This document shows positions 6,113 to 12,598 of a stretch of DNA of 12,598 bases, one piece after another (within the stretch, counting starts at the first letter, position 1; every line of letters starts with the position of its first letter). This DNA is from an uncultured Eubacteriales bacterium. Lineage in GTDB: Bacteria; Bacillota; Clostridia; Oscillospirales; Acutalibacteraceae. Where the stretch lies: contig ONPH01000022.1 in the NCBI GenBank assembly GCA_900319655.1, positions 1 through 12,598 on the forward strand, given 5' to 3'. The translations under genes and the position numbers were made by a program. The notes below the pieces were generated by a model. It saw only the letters and a list, made by a program, of their open reading frames with translations. It was not told the DNA's origin and searched no databases.

Positions 6113-6681
6113 AAAAACTGATTTGTTTGCTTTTTGCAGTGATTATCGCAATCGGAGCAGCGGGATGTTCAGGTAATTCGGCAGAAAACAAAACTTCAAA
6201 ATCAAACGGGCAGGGAGTAGCTGATATTCTTTCAAGCGCTGCTGAAACCCAGCCGACAACCGTTGGTTCGGTGACTGTACCTCAAACCACCGCAGCTGCG
6301 GCAAATATCAAATATCCCGAGCTTGATTATGAAGCTGAGGTTGACCTCACCGCACTCAATAGCAATATGGTATATTCTGAGGTTGCGGCTATGGTATCAA
6401 CCCCCGAAAAGTACATCGGAAAGACCGTCAAAATGCAGGGTACTTTTGACGTTTATACCGACATCAATACAGGCACATATTACTACGCCTGCATTATCCA
6501 GGACGCGACAGCCTGCTGTTCAAGCGGAATTGAGTTCAGCTGGAAGGGCGAGCACAAATCCCCCGACGATTATCCGTCGGTAGGCACACCCGTAACCGTC
6601 GGCGGTGTTTTTGAAACTTACCCCGAGGGTGACAAAAACTATTGCAGACTTAAGGAAGCGGACGTAGTTTTCGGTACATAA
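6109..6681 (+). CDS. Small lipoprotein of the zinc operon
   Basis: This 190-residue predicted lipoprotein has a signal of about 19 residues ending in AAGC, with C20 lipidated. A low-complexity Ser/Thr/Ala/Pro linker (about 21-68) probably spans the cell wall. A compact domain (about 75-190) includes STPEKYIGKTVKMQGTF, YACIIQDATACCSSGIEF and SVGTPVTVGGVFETY, and looks like an OB-fold-type beta barrel. Cysteines C128, C136, C137 and C179 could bind metal or form disulphides. I recognise no characterised family name. AGGGAG lies 8 bases upstream and the start overlaps the permease stop, so it is made with the transporter. A role in extracellular zinc handling is inferred from position only. Confidence 0.8.
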   Translation: MKKLICLLFAVIIAIGAAGCSGNSAENKTSKSNGQGVADILSSAAETQPTTVGSVTVPQTTAAAANIKYPELDYEAEVDLTALNSNMVYSEVAAMVSTPEKYIGKTVKMQGTFDVYTDINTGTYYYACIIQDATACCSSGIEFSWKGEHKSPDDYPSVGTPVTVGGVFETYPEGDKNYCRLKEADVVFGT

Positions 6682-6684
6682 CAC

Positions 6685-6726
6685 AAAAAGCGCCGGCATC
6701 GTATGATGTCAGCGCTTATTTTTGTT
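6685..6726. terminator. Bidirectional terminator shared by the zinc operon and the convergent regulator
   Basis: The stem pairs AAGCGC (6688-6693) with GCGCTT (6712-6717) and GGCATC with GATGTC (one G-T wobble) around a GTA loop. A runs flank it on the left and T runs on the right, so it can work on both strands. It overlaps the stop codon and last codons of the minus-strand gene. Confidence 0.85.
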
Positions 6727-8073
6727 TATAATCTCGCTTATCAGGCGAATTCCCTCGTCAATTTTGTCGTTTGGAATTCCCGAAAAGCTCAAACCGAGCT
6801 CACCCTTTTTCGTCGGCATTACGCAAATCGAATTATCGGCAAAATCCTTTTCGACTTTCTCGCGGTCAATGTCAAAATTCAGCTTGATTTTAACATAAAG
6901 CGAAGTTTCGTTAAATACAAATTCACAGCCCTTAAAGTGCTTTTCAACGCTCTTTATAACTGTTTTGCTCTTTTCAAGATAAACGCGGCGCGCTTTTCTT
7001 AGGTGAACGTCAATTTTGCCTGTGTTGATATACCCTGCAAGTGCAAGCTGTTCGGTTTTCGAAGCTGTCTGGTTGGTGAGAGATTTAATCTCTCTGTATT
7101 TTTTCATCAGCCTGTCGGGAAGAACCATATAACTTATTCTGACCGACGGCAAAAGCACCTTAGAAAACGAGCCGATATATACTGTATTTTCGGTGTCGTA
7201 GTTTTGCACGCACGGCATAGGGTGAGTGCTGTATCTCAACTCTCCGTTGAAATCGTCCTCAATAATAAGCGCGCCCTTAGCTTTTACGCCGTTAATAATT
7301 TCAAGCCTTCTTGTAACGGGCATATTAGCGCCGTCGGGCTCGGTAAAGTTCGGATTAATCAGGAGAATATCGGGGTTGATTTTTTCGAGAGAATTAATTG
7401 TCGCTCCGTATTTGTCACATTCAAAGTAATTTATATCGTAGTCAAAGCTCTTAAATACAAATTCCGACTGAACAAAGCTGTCCTTGGCGACGGCGATTTT
7501 TTTGTTACAGCCTAAAATTGAGCATAAAATATATAAAATTGCCTGAGTTCCTGCGGCAACTACAATATTATCTGCGCGCGAGTTAACGCTCCTTGTACCG
7601 AGCGCGTACCTTTGAAGTGCCAGCCTGAGCGCTTCCTCGCCCTGAACATCACCGTAAGAGGTGAGAAGATAGTTGCGGTTAATTACGTCCTTAATATTCT
7701 TTTTCCATTCGGTGAGGTTGATTATGCTCTCGTCAATGCTTTTGGAAGAAAAATCATACTTGTGGATTTTATTTTTTAATTCAGAATTATAATCTGCTTC
7801 GTCGGGCAGCTTAGGCATATCCTTAAATTCAGCAGCGACAAAATAACCGCTCTGAGGCTTGGTTTTAATATATCCCTCGGCGCAAAGCTGGTCGTATGCC
7901 GATAAAACCGTAGTTTTGGAAACATTAAGCTCAGCGCTTAACTTCCTGACCGACGGCAGCTTAGTTTCCTTTTTTAGATTGCCGTTTTCAATCGCATTTC
8001 TGACAGAAATATAAATCTGCCTGTACATCGGCATTTTTGAATTTTTGTCAGCCAAAATAAAATCATAAAGCAT
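6709..8073 (-). CDS. MocR-type transcriptional regulator (GntR helix-turn-helix plus aminotransferase domain)
   Basis: This 454-residue protein joins an N-terminal GntR winged helix (about 1-80; MYRQIYISVRNAI, KLPSVRKLSAELNVSKTTV, QLCAEGYIKTKPQSGYFV) to a class I aminotransferase-like domain (about 105-454). The PLP-binding lysine lies in YIGSFSKVLLPSVR (K305 from this start), and EDDFNGELRY and PNFTEPDG match the cofactor pocket. Such MocR/PdxR/GabR proteins use the fold to sense an amino compound or PLP rather than to catalyse. I chose the ATG at 8073-8071 because GGTGAT lies just upstream and the promoter leaves a very short leader; an upstream ATG at 8088 lacks a binding site. It is divergent from murD and converges on the zinc operon. 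Its targets cannot be read from the sequence, though self-regulation is common in the family. Confidence 0.9.
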   Translation of the reverse strand: MLYDFILADKNSKMPMYRQIYISVRNAIENGNLKKETKLPSVRKLSAELNVSKTTVLSAYDQLCAEGYIKTKPQSGYFVAAEFKDMPKLPDEADYNSELKNKIHKYDFSSKSIDESIINLTEWKKNIKDVINRNYLLTSYGDVQGEEALRLALQRYALGTRSVNSRADNIVVAAGTQAILYILCSILGCNKKIAVAKDSFVQSEFVFKSFDYDINYFECDKYGATINSLEKINPDILLINPNFTEPDGANMPVTRRLEIINGVKAKGALIIEDDFNGELRYSTHPMPCVQNYDTENTVYIGSFSKVLLPSVRISYMVLPDRLMKKYREIKSLTNQTASKTEQLALAGYINTGKIDVHLRKARRVYLEKSKTVIKSVEKHFKGCEFVFNETSLYVKIKLNFDIDREKVEKDFADNSICVMPTKKGELGLSFSGIPNDKIDEGIRLISEIINKNKR

Positions 8074-8088
8074 AATATCACCGTACAT

Positions 8089-8117
8089 ATTTTAACATTA
8101 AATAAAAAATATTTCAA
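8089..8117 (-). promoter_or_regulatory. Promoter of the MocR-type regulator
   Basis: On the minus strand, TTGAAA (8117-8112) and TAAAAT (8094-8089) are separated by 17 bases. The predicted start lies near 8082, giving a leader of only about 9 bases before the ATG at 8073. Confidence 0.7.
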
Positions 8118-8131
8118 TATTATTGCAATAT
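8115..8131. promoter_or_regulatory. Candidate regulator site: direct CAATAT repeats
   Basis: CAATAT occurs at 8115-8120 and 8126-8131, 11 bp apart, one helical turn, and overlaps the minus-strand -35 element. A palindrome, TATTGCAATA, lies at 8121-8130. MocR-family regulators often bind direct repeats, so this is a plausible but unproven autoregulatory site. Confidence 0.35.
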
Positions 8132-8142
8132 CACGTTTAAGG

Positions 8143-8171
8143 TTGAAATTTTTTCTATAAGAATGTATAAT
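8143..8171 (+). promoter_or_regulatory. Promoter of the murD gene string
   Basis: TTGAAA (8143-8148) and TATAAT (8166-8171) are separated by 17 bases, preceded by TG one base before the -10 region. The predicted start is near 8178, about 30 bases before the murD ATG. Confidence 0.82.
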
Positions 8172-8207
8172 ATTATGATGTGAATAATTAGTAAACGAGG
8201 GATATCT

Positions 8208-9599
8208 ATGAGCACTCAAACAGATAGATTTTTTAACAGCGTTAAGGGCAAAAAGGTAGCTTTTATCGGCATCGGCACAAGCAACCTGCCCTTAATCAAG
8301 CTTTTTTCGGATAAGGGAGCAGAGGTTATCGCCTGCGACCGTCAGCCGCTTGAAAAATTAGGAGAGAACGGCGAAAAGGCAAAGCAGTACGGTGCAAAGC
8401 TGCTCTTGGGCGACGATTACTTAAAGAATATCGACGCTGATATCATCTTCCGCAGCCCCGGAACACAGCCCGACAAGCCTGAGCTTTTAGCGCTTAAGGA
8501 AAACGGCAAGGTCTTGACCTCTGAAATGGAAGTTTTCTTCGACCTTTGTCCGTGCAAGATTATCGCCGTAACCGGCTCAGACGGCAAGACGACGACAACA
8601 ACGATTATCTCGGAACTCTTAAAAGCAGAGGGTAAGACCGTCCACCTCGGCGGAAACATCGGCAAGCCGCTTTTGCCCGAGATTGAGAGCGTAAACGATG
8701 ACGATTACGCAGTTGTAGAGCTTTCGAGCTTTCAGCTCATCACAATGCGCAAAAGCCCCGATATCGCGGTAGTCACCAACCTTGCGCCTAATCACCTTGA
8801 CTGGCACAAGGATATGGACGAATACATTGAGTCGAAGAAGAATTTGATTTTACATCAAAACGCATTCGGCAAGGCGGTAGTTAACCTCGACAACGAAATC
8901 GCGAACAGCTTTTCTAAGGATGTCCGCGGTCAGCTTGCAAAGTTCAGCGTAAAAGAGGAGCTTTTCAACGGCGCATATCTCGACGGAACAACTATTGTCT
9001 ACAGCGATTACGGTAACAAAACCGAGATTATGGATATCTCTGATATCAAAATTCCCGGTATGCACAATGTAGAGAATTACCTTGCGGCAATCTCGGCAGT
9101 TTGGGGACTTGTCAGCGCGGAGACTATCAAGAGCGTTGCAAAGACCTTCGGCGGAGTTGCTCACAGAGCGGAGTTTGTCCGTGAGCTTGACGGAGTTAAG
9201 TACTACAACGATTCCATCGCTTCAAGCCCCACAAGAACCGCTCTCGGTACGCTCTCGCTCTATGATGAGAAAATTATTATCATCGCAGGCGGCTACGACA
9301 AGCATATTCCTTATGAGCCGCTCGGCCCTGTAATTAACAAAAAAGTCAAGGTTCTCGTGTTGCTCGGTGACACCGCTCCGAAGATTGAAGCGGCTGTTAA
9401 AAATGCCGATAACTACGACGAAAATGCAATCAAGATTATAACCGTTACAAATATGGAAGAGGCTGTTGCCGAGGCAAAGAAATATGCTGTCAAGGGCGAT
9501 ATTGTTTCGCTTTCTCCGGCGAGCGCAAGCTTTGGTCTTTACAAGAATTTTGAAGAAAGAGGTAACCACTTTAAGTCAATTGTTAACGGCTTAAAGTAA
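8208..9599 (+). CDS. murD: UDP-N-acetylmuramoylalanine-D-glutamate ligase (MurD)
   Basis: MurD adds D-glutamate to UDP-MurNAc-L-alanine in the cytoplasm, the second amino acid step of peptidoglycan precursor synthesis, using ATP. The 463-residue protein shows the N-terminal nucleotide-sugar domain (FIGIGTSN near 20-26), the central ATPase P-loop GSDGKTTTTT (123-132), LGGNIGKP (147-154), ELSSFQL (171-177) and NHLDWH (195-200). The C-terminal ligase domain carries HRAEF, YYNDSIASSPTRT and SLSPASASFGLYKNFEERG. Length is normal. GAGGG (8197-8201) lies 6 bases before the ATG. The gene stands outside the usual division and cell-wall cluster and heads a string with two peptidases. All main motifs look intact. 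Confidence 0.96.
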   Translation: MSTQTDRFFNSVKGKKVAFIGIGTSNLPLIKLFSDKGAEVIACDRQPLEKLGENGEKAKQYGAKLLLGDDYLKNIDADIIFRSPGTQPDKPELLALKENGKVLTSEMEVFFDLCPCKIIAVTGSDGKTTTTTIISELLKAEGKTVHLGGNIGKPLLPEIESVNDDDYAVVELSSFQLITMRKSPDIAVVTNLAPNHLDWHKDMDEYIESKKNLILHQNAFGKAVVNLDNEIANSFSKDVRGQLAKFSVKEELFNGAYLDGTTIVYSDYGNKTEIMDISDIKIPGMHNVENYLAAISAVWGLVSAETIKSVAKTFGGVAHRAEFVRELDGVKYYNDSIASSPTRTALGTLSLYDEKIIIIAGGYDKHIPYEPLGPVINKKVKVLVLLGDTAPKIEAAVKNADNYDENAIKIITVTNMEEAVAEAKKYAVKGDIVSLSPASASFGLYKNFEERGNHFKSIVNGLK

Positions 9600-9605
9600 G
9601 ACTTT

Positions 9606-10628
9606 ATGGATATTAAGCAACTGATTTTTGATTTGTGCTCGGCTTACGGCGTATCGGGCAGCGAGGAATCCGCGTTTGATTTAGCCGGAAAATATTTAAG
9701 TGATATTGCAGATGTCACAACCGACCACAACGGCAATCTATACGCCGTGACAGGCAATTTGCGTGGGTATAAAACAATCCTGCTCGACGCTCATCTCGAC
9801 CGTATAGGGCTGATTGTCACCGATATTACTGACGACGGCTTTGCAAAGGTCGATAAATGCGGCGGAATTGACGTAAGAGTATTGCAGGACACCGTGCTTG
9901 TTACCGAGGACGGAACGCGCGGTACTGTCTGCTGTATGCCGCCTCACCTGATAAACGGCAGTGAGGACAAGGCAACGCCGATTTCCAAAACATGGGTAGA
10001 CTTCGCTATGCCCGGCGACGAGCTGAAAAAGCATATTAAAATAGGCGACAAGCTGACCTTTGTTTCAGAGCCAAAGGAACTCTTGGGCGATAAAATCACT
10101 TCACCTGCGCTCGACAACAGGTGCGGAGCGGCTGCGCTCATTTACCTTGCAGACTTGCTTAAGGATAAAGCCTGCGATTATAAGGTAGTGATTTTGCTCA
10201 GCGCTCAGGAGGAAACCTTCGGAACAGGAGCTGTTACTGGCGCGTATAATACCGAAGCGGATGAAGCGGTTATTGTAGACGTAAGCTTTGCAAATCAGCC
10301 CGATATCTCAGGTCAGTACGCTTCTGTTGAGCTGCAAAAAGGTACTATGATCGGCATTTCTCCCGTACTCAATAAAGCGATGACAAACAAGCTTATTTCA
10401 CTTGCAAAAAAGAAAAACATTCCGTATCAGCTTGAACCGCTCTCAGGTTCAACAGGCACAAATGCCGACCATATCTCGGTAAGCAAAAGAGGAGTTAAAA
10501 CCGCTCTCGTTTCAATCCCCGAGCGTTTTATGCATACTCAGTCTGAGGTTATCAGCCTGTCTGACGTCAAGGCGACAGCCGAGTTGATTTACGAATATAT
10601 CATGAGCGGAGGTGCTTTTGATGATTGA
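9606..10628 (+). CDS. M42 family metallo-aminopeptidase, first copy
   Basis: This 340-residue cytosolic dinuclear-metal aminopeptidase belongs to the glutamyl-aminopeptidase / endoglucanase M-like M42 family. The metal and catalytic residues are visible: H63 and D65 in DAHLDRIG, bridging D170 in PALDNRCG, E202 and E203 in AQEETFGTG, D225 in IVDVSFA and H310 in ERFMHTQSEV. All are in normal order, so the enzyme should be active. It reads HLDR where most members, including the neighbour, have HMDE, so R66 may affect substrate choice. The start is 6 bases after murD's stop and has only a weak ribosome binding site, so translation may depend on coupling. The true substrate in the cell is unknown. 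Confidence 0.92.
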   Translation: MDIKQLIFDLCSAYGVSGSEESAFDLAGKYLSDIADVTTDHNGNLYAVTGNLRGYKTILLDAHLDRIGLIVTDITDDGFAKVDKCGGIDVRVLQDTVLVTEDGTRGTVCCMPPHLINGSEDKATPISKTWVDFAMPGDELKKHIKIGDKLTFVSEPKELLGDKITSPALDNRCGAAALIYLADLLKDKACDYKVVILLSAQEETFGTGAVTGAYNTEADEAVIVDVSFANQPDISGQYASVELQKGTMIGISPVLNKAMTNKLISLAKKKNIPYQLEPLSGSTGTNADHISVSKRGVKTALVSIPERFMHTQSEVISLSDVKATAELIYEYIMSGGAFDD

Positions 10629-11643
10629 TTATGAACTTCTGAAAAAGCTCTGCTCAGCGCGTTCGGTTTCGGGTGATGAAAACAGCGTCAGGGATATTAT
10701 TCTGTCTGAAATAAAGGACTGCGCCGATGATATAAAAATCGACAACCTCGGTAATCTTATAGCTTTCAAAAAAGGCAAAAAACCTGCACCGAAAAAGCTT
10801 ATGCTCTCCGCTCATATGGATGAGGTAGGCTTGATGGTGACGGATATAACATCCGACGGCTTTATAAAATTTGACGAAATTGGCGGTCTTGACCGCAGAA
10901 TTCTGCCTGGCAAGCGCGTGAATATAGGCAAAAAAGCCTTATCGGGAGTAATCGGTATTAAGCCGGTTCATCTCACGAAGGGTGACGAGAGAGAAGCCAT
11001 CCCAGAGATAAGCGATATGTACATTGACATCGGCGCAGACAGCAGAGAAGAAGCCGAGAAATATGTCAATTACGGCGACAGCATAACCTTTGACTCAAAG
11101 TTTACCGAGAACGATTATACGATTACCTCAAAGGCAATTGACGACCGTTTCGGCTGTCTTGTGCTGATTGAGCTTATTAAAAGCGAGCTCGATTACGACG
11201 CTTACTTTACATTTGCGGTTCAGGAGGAAGTCGGACTGCGCGGCGCAAAGGTAGCCGCGTATACCGTAAACCCCGATTACGCGATTGTTGTTGAGACCAC
11301 AACCGCCGCCGATATTCCCGAGGTAGACAGCTCAAAACAGGTTTGCAATCTCGGAAAAGGCGCTGTTATCTCATTTATGGACAGGCGCACAATCTACGAT
11401 AAAGAGCTTGTGAAGCTCGCATTCGAAAGCGCCGAAAAGCTCGGCGTAAACGCTCAGTACAAGCGCGCTGTCGCAGGCGGAAATGACTCGGGAGAAATCC
11501 ACAAGAGCAGGGGAGGAGTACGCACCTTGGCGGTATCACTCGCATGCAGATACCTTCACGCTCCAAATTGTACCGCAAACAAAGCTGACTGCGAGAGTAT
11601 TTTGACCTTGGTGCGAGACCTTTGCACGCAAATTTTTGAATAA
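10621..11643 (+). CDS. M42 family metallo-aminopeptidase, second copy
   Basis: This 340-residue M42 peptidase is a diverged paralogue of the preceding gene. Key residues are H65 and D67 in SAHMDEVG, D174 in KAIDDRFG, E202 and E203 in VQEEVGLRG, E225 in VVETTTAAD and H313 in CRYLHAPN. Copy one has aspartate at the position of E225; both are accepted metal ligands. M42 enzymes often form large dodecameric shells, and two paralogues may form mixed or separate complexes; this is inference. I chose the ATG at 10621 because GGAGGTG lies 6-7 bases upstream. This makes the start overlap the first copy's last 8 bases; the in-frame GTG at 10612 lies inside the binding site. Confidence 0.92.
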   Translation: MIDYELLKKLCSARSVSGDENSVRDIILSEIKDCADDIKIDNLGNLIAFKKGKKPAPKKLMLSAHMDEVGLMVTDITSDGFIKFDEIGGLDRRILPGKRVNIGKKALSGVIGIKPVHLTKGDEREAIPEISDMYIDIGADSREEAEKYVNYGDSITFDSKFTENDYTITSKAIDDRFGCLVLIELIKSELDYDAYFTFAVQEEVGLRGAKVAAYTVNPDYAIVVETTTAADIPEVDSSKQVCNLGKGAVISFMDRRTIYDKELVKLAFESAEKLGVNAQYKRAVAGGNDSGEIHKSRGGVRTLAVSLACRYLHAPNCTANKADCESILTLVRDLCTQIFE

Positions 11644-11655
11644 CAGGTGTATTAA

Positions 11656-12432
11656 ATGATTATTTCAGCCTTAGAAGCTGACAATTTTATAAATATAGTA
11701 AACGGTATTTCACCGACAGATCCGTTTGCCTGCCGTATAATTTCGCTTTACAACAGCTACAGCCCCGACCTTGTATTTGTCGATTACTGGCTGTTGCAAA
11801 ATGATGACGAAGAATACACAGGCGCAATCGCACGCAACGGTTCAAATTTTATTTTATTTTTGACAGAGCAAAGTGATATTGACGAGGTATCGTCATTTAT
11901 GCGTGTAGCAGGGGCTTCGGCGGTTATTTGCGACGGAAAATATCAGCTCGAATTAAACGGCTGTAAGACTATCTCGGGTACTGTCCTCGTCAGAACGACC
12001 TCGTTTGAAGATGAAGAAAACGAACTCATCTTTTCAGAGCCCGACATCAAAGCTGTCTATGATATGATAGTAAAATCCGCGGATGAAAATTTCACTCCTC
12101 CGCCGTTTGACGATTTTTATGTTGACGTAAATCACAAGCTCCGCCACAACACCGCACGGCTTGTCGGCATTGAGGAGGACGGAATATGCGTCGCTTCGGC
12201 TATGACGGTTGCCGAAAGCGATACAGGCGCGGTTTTAGGCGCTGTTTCGTGCGATCCCGATTACCGCAGAAGGGGTTTTGGCTCTGCGCTGATTAAATAT
12301 ATAACAAATTTGCTTGTTGCCGAAAATAAAGCCGTTTATCTTCACAGAGCGCAAAACGCCAATGTTGATTTTTATAAGAACCTCGGATTTGAGGAATACG
12401 GCGTATGGCGCGAATACTATTTTGTAAGGTGA
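11656..12432 (+). CDS. GNAT family N-acetyltransferase
   Basis: This 258-residue protein ends in a GNAT domain (about 125-258). Motif A is visible as VSCDPDYRRRGFGSALIKYI, whose R-x-x-G-x-G loop binds the acetyl-CoA pyrophosphate. Motif B follows as VYLHRAQNANVDFYKNLGFEEYGVWREYYF, with the typical FY-NLGF ending. The first 125 residues show no GNAT motif but could be a degenerate, non-catalytic GNAT-like half, as seen in some two-domain members. The substrate cannot be told. CAGGTG (11644-11649) lies 6 bases before the ATG, 12 bases after the M42 stop, so the gene is in the same transcript. A role in acetylating peptides or amino acids released by the neighbouring peptidases is only a guess. 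Confidence 0.87.
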   Translation: MIISALEADNFINIVNGISPTDPFACRIISLYNSYSPDLVFVDYWLLQNDDEEYTGAIARNGSNFILFLTEQSDIDEVSSFMRVAGASAVICDGKYQLELNGCKTISGTVLVRTTSFEDEENELIFSEPDIKAVYDMIVKSADENFTPPPFDDFYVDVNHKLRHNTARLVGIEEDGICVASAMTVAESDTGAVLGAVSCDPDYRRRGFGSALIKYITNLLVAENKAVYLHRAQNANVDFYKNLGFEEYGVWREYYFVR

Positions 12433-12436
12433 GAAT

Positions 12437-12598
12437 TTGAAATTTTTTGATATAGACGAAAAAATCCTTCAGGCGTCCGAAAAAGCGATGGAGCTTTGCG
12501 CGGATAAGCTAAAGGAAATTGACGAAATCCAGGAATATAATCAGATTAAAATGATAAAGGCGTTTCAAAACGCAGGCGTGGAAAGCCTGACCCTGGGC
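12437..12598 (+). CDS. Methionine gamma-lyase family protein, N-terminal part (partial)
   Basis: The frame is open from a TTG at 12437 to the window edge (54 codons). It begins (M)KFFDIDEKILQASEKAM and continues KEIDEIQEYNQIKMIKAFQNAGV. This matches the N-terminus of the PLP-dependent methionine gamma-lyase / aluminium-resistance family (Pfam PF06838), which typically starts MKFF-I-EKI and has IAEYNQ-KVL-AFQ. AAGGTGAG (12426-12433) overlaps the GNAT stop and provides the ribosome binding site, so a TTG start is likely. The catalytic lysine and the rest lie outside the window. The family is widespread in Firmicutes, but its physiological reaction is poorly defined. It is probably the last visible member of the murD string. 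Confidence 0.8.
   Translation, partial: MKFFDIDEKILQASEKAMELCADKLKEIDEIQEYNQIKMIKAFQNAGVESLTLG

Noticed and set aside
6703..7515. Plus-strand frames over the MocR-type gene
   Set aside because: They are shadows of the minus-strand regulator, whose domain motifs are clear.
10612..10620. GTG start for the second M42 peptidase
   Set aside because: It lies inside the GGAGGTG ribosome binding site that serves the ATG at 10621.
1..12598. CRISPR array, diversity-generating retroelement or toxin-antitoxin pair
   Set aside because: No regularly spaced repeats, reverse transcriptase, template/variable repeat pair or paired small toxin genes were found. The four-helix-bundle gene alone is not enough to call a retroelement.

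Overview
The window looks like chromosome from an anaerobic low-to-moderate-GC Firmicute, most likely a Ruminococcus-like member of the Clostridia. This is inferred from gene content and style: strong GGAGG-type ribosome binding sites, sigma-A-like promoters, lipoproteins with Gram-positive lipoboxes, a KtrAB-type potassium system, an AdcA/ZnuA-type zinc transporter under a Fur-family regulator, a MocR regulator and a methionine gamma-lyase family protein. No species can be assigned from the sequence alone.

Region 1 (1-1110) is a mosaic, probably a worn integration hot spot. It begins with GC-rich DNA carrying, on the minus strand, the 3' end of a topoisomerase III-like gene coupled to the start of a helicase-like gene, as in integrative conjugative elements. 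About 40 bases later lies an orphan fragment of the last 34 codons of guaA (GMP synthase) on the plus strand. The guaA stop codon runs straight into a cluster of four short tight-loop hairpins mixed with ATAACT repeats in both orientations. A free-standing four-helix-bundle gene (23S rRNA intervening-sequence protein family) follows.

Region 2 (1122-3076) is a potassium uptake pair. ktrB is broken: about two dozen codons after the first selectivity-filter loop are missing and the frame shifts. ktrA is intact, and a strong terminator follows.

Region 3 (3087-6726) is a zinc-homeostasis operon. A good promoter lies between two near-identical 21-bp palindromes. It reads a Zur-like Fur-family repressor, a zinc-binding lipoprotein, an ATPase, a permease and a small lipoprotein, with short gaps or overlaps. 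The ATPase carries lysine where the Walker B catalytic glutamate is expected. The operon ends in a bidirectional terminator shared with the convergent gene.

Region 4 (6709-8073, minus strand) is a MocR-type GntR/aminotransferase regulator, divergent from murD across a compact double promoter. Region 5 (8143-12598) is a tight plus-strand gene string: murD (peptidoglycan precursor ligase), two M42 metallo-aminopeptidases with overlapping ends, a GNAT acetyltransferase and the start of a methionine gamma-lyase family gene, which runs off the right edge.

No CRISPR array, rRNA or tRNA gene was seen. The items most worth a second look are the guaA/conjugative-element junction, the hairpin-repeat cluster beside the four-helix-bundle gene, the ktrB deletion, the twin operators around the zinc promoter, and the Walker B substitution in the zinc ATPase.
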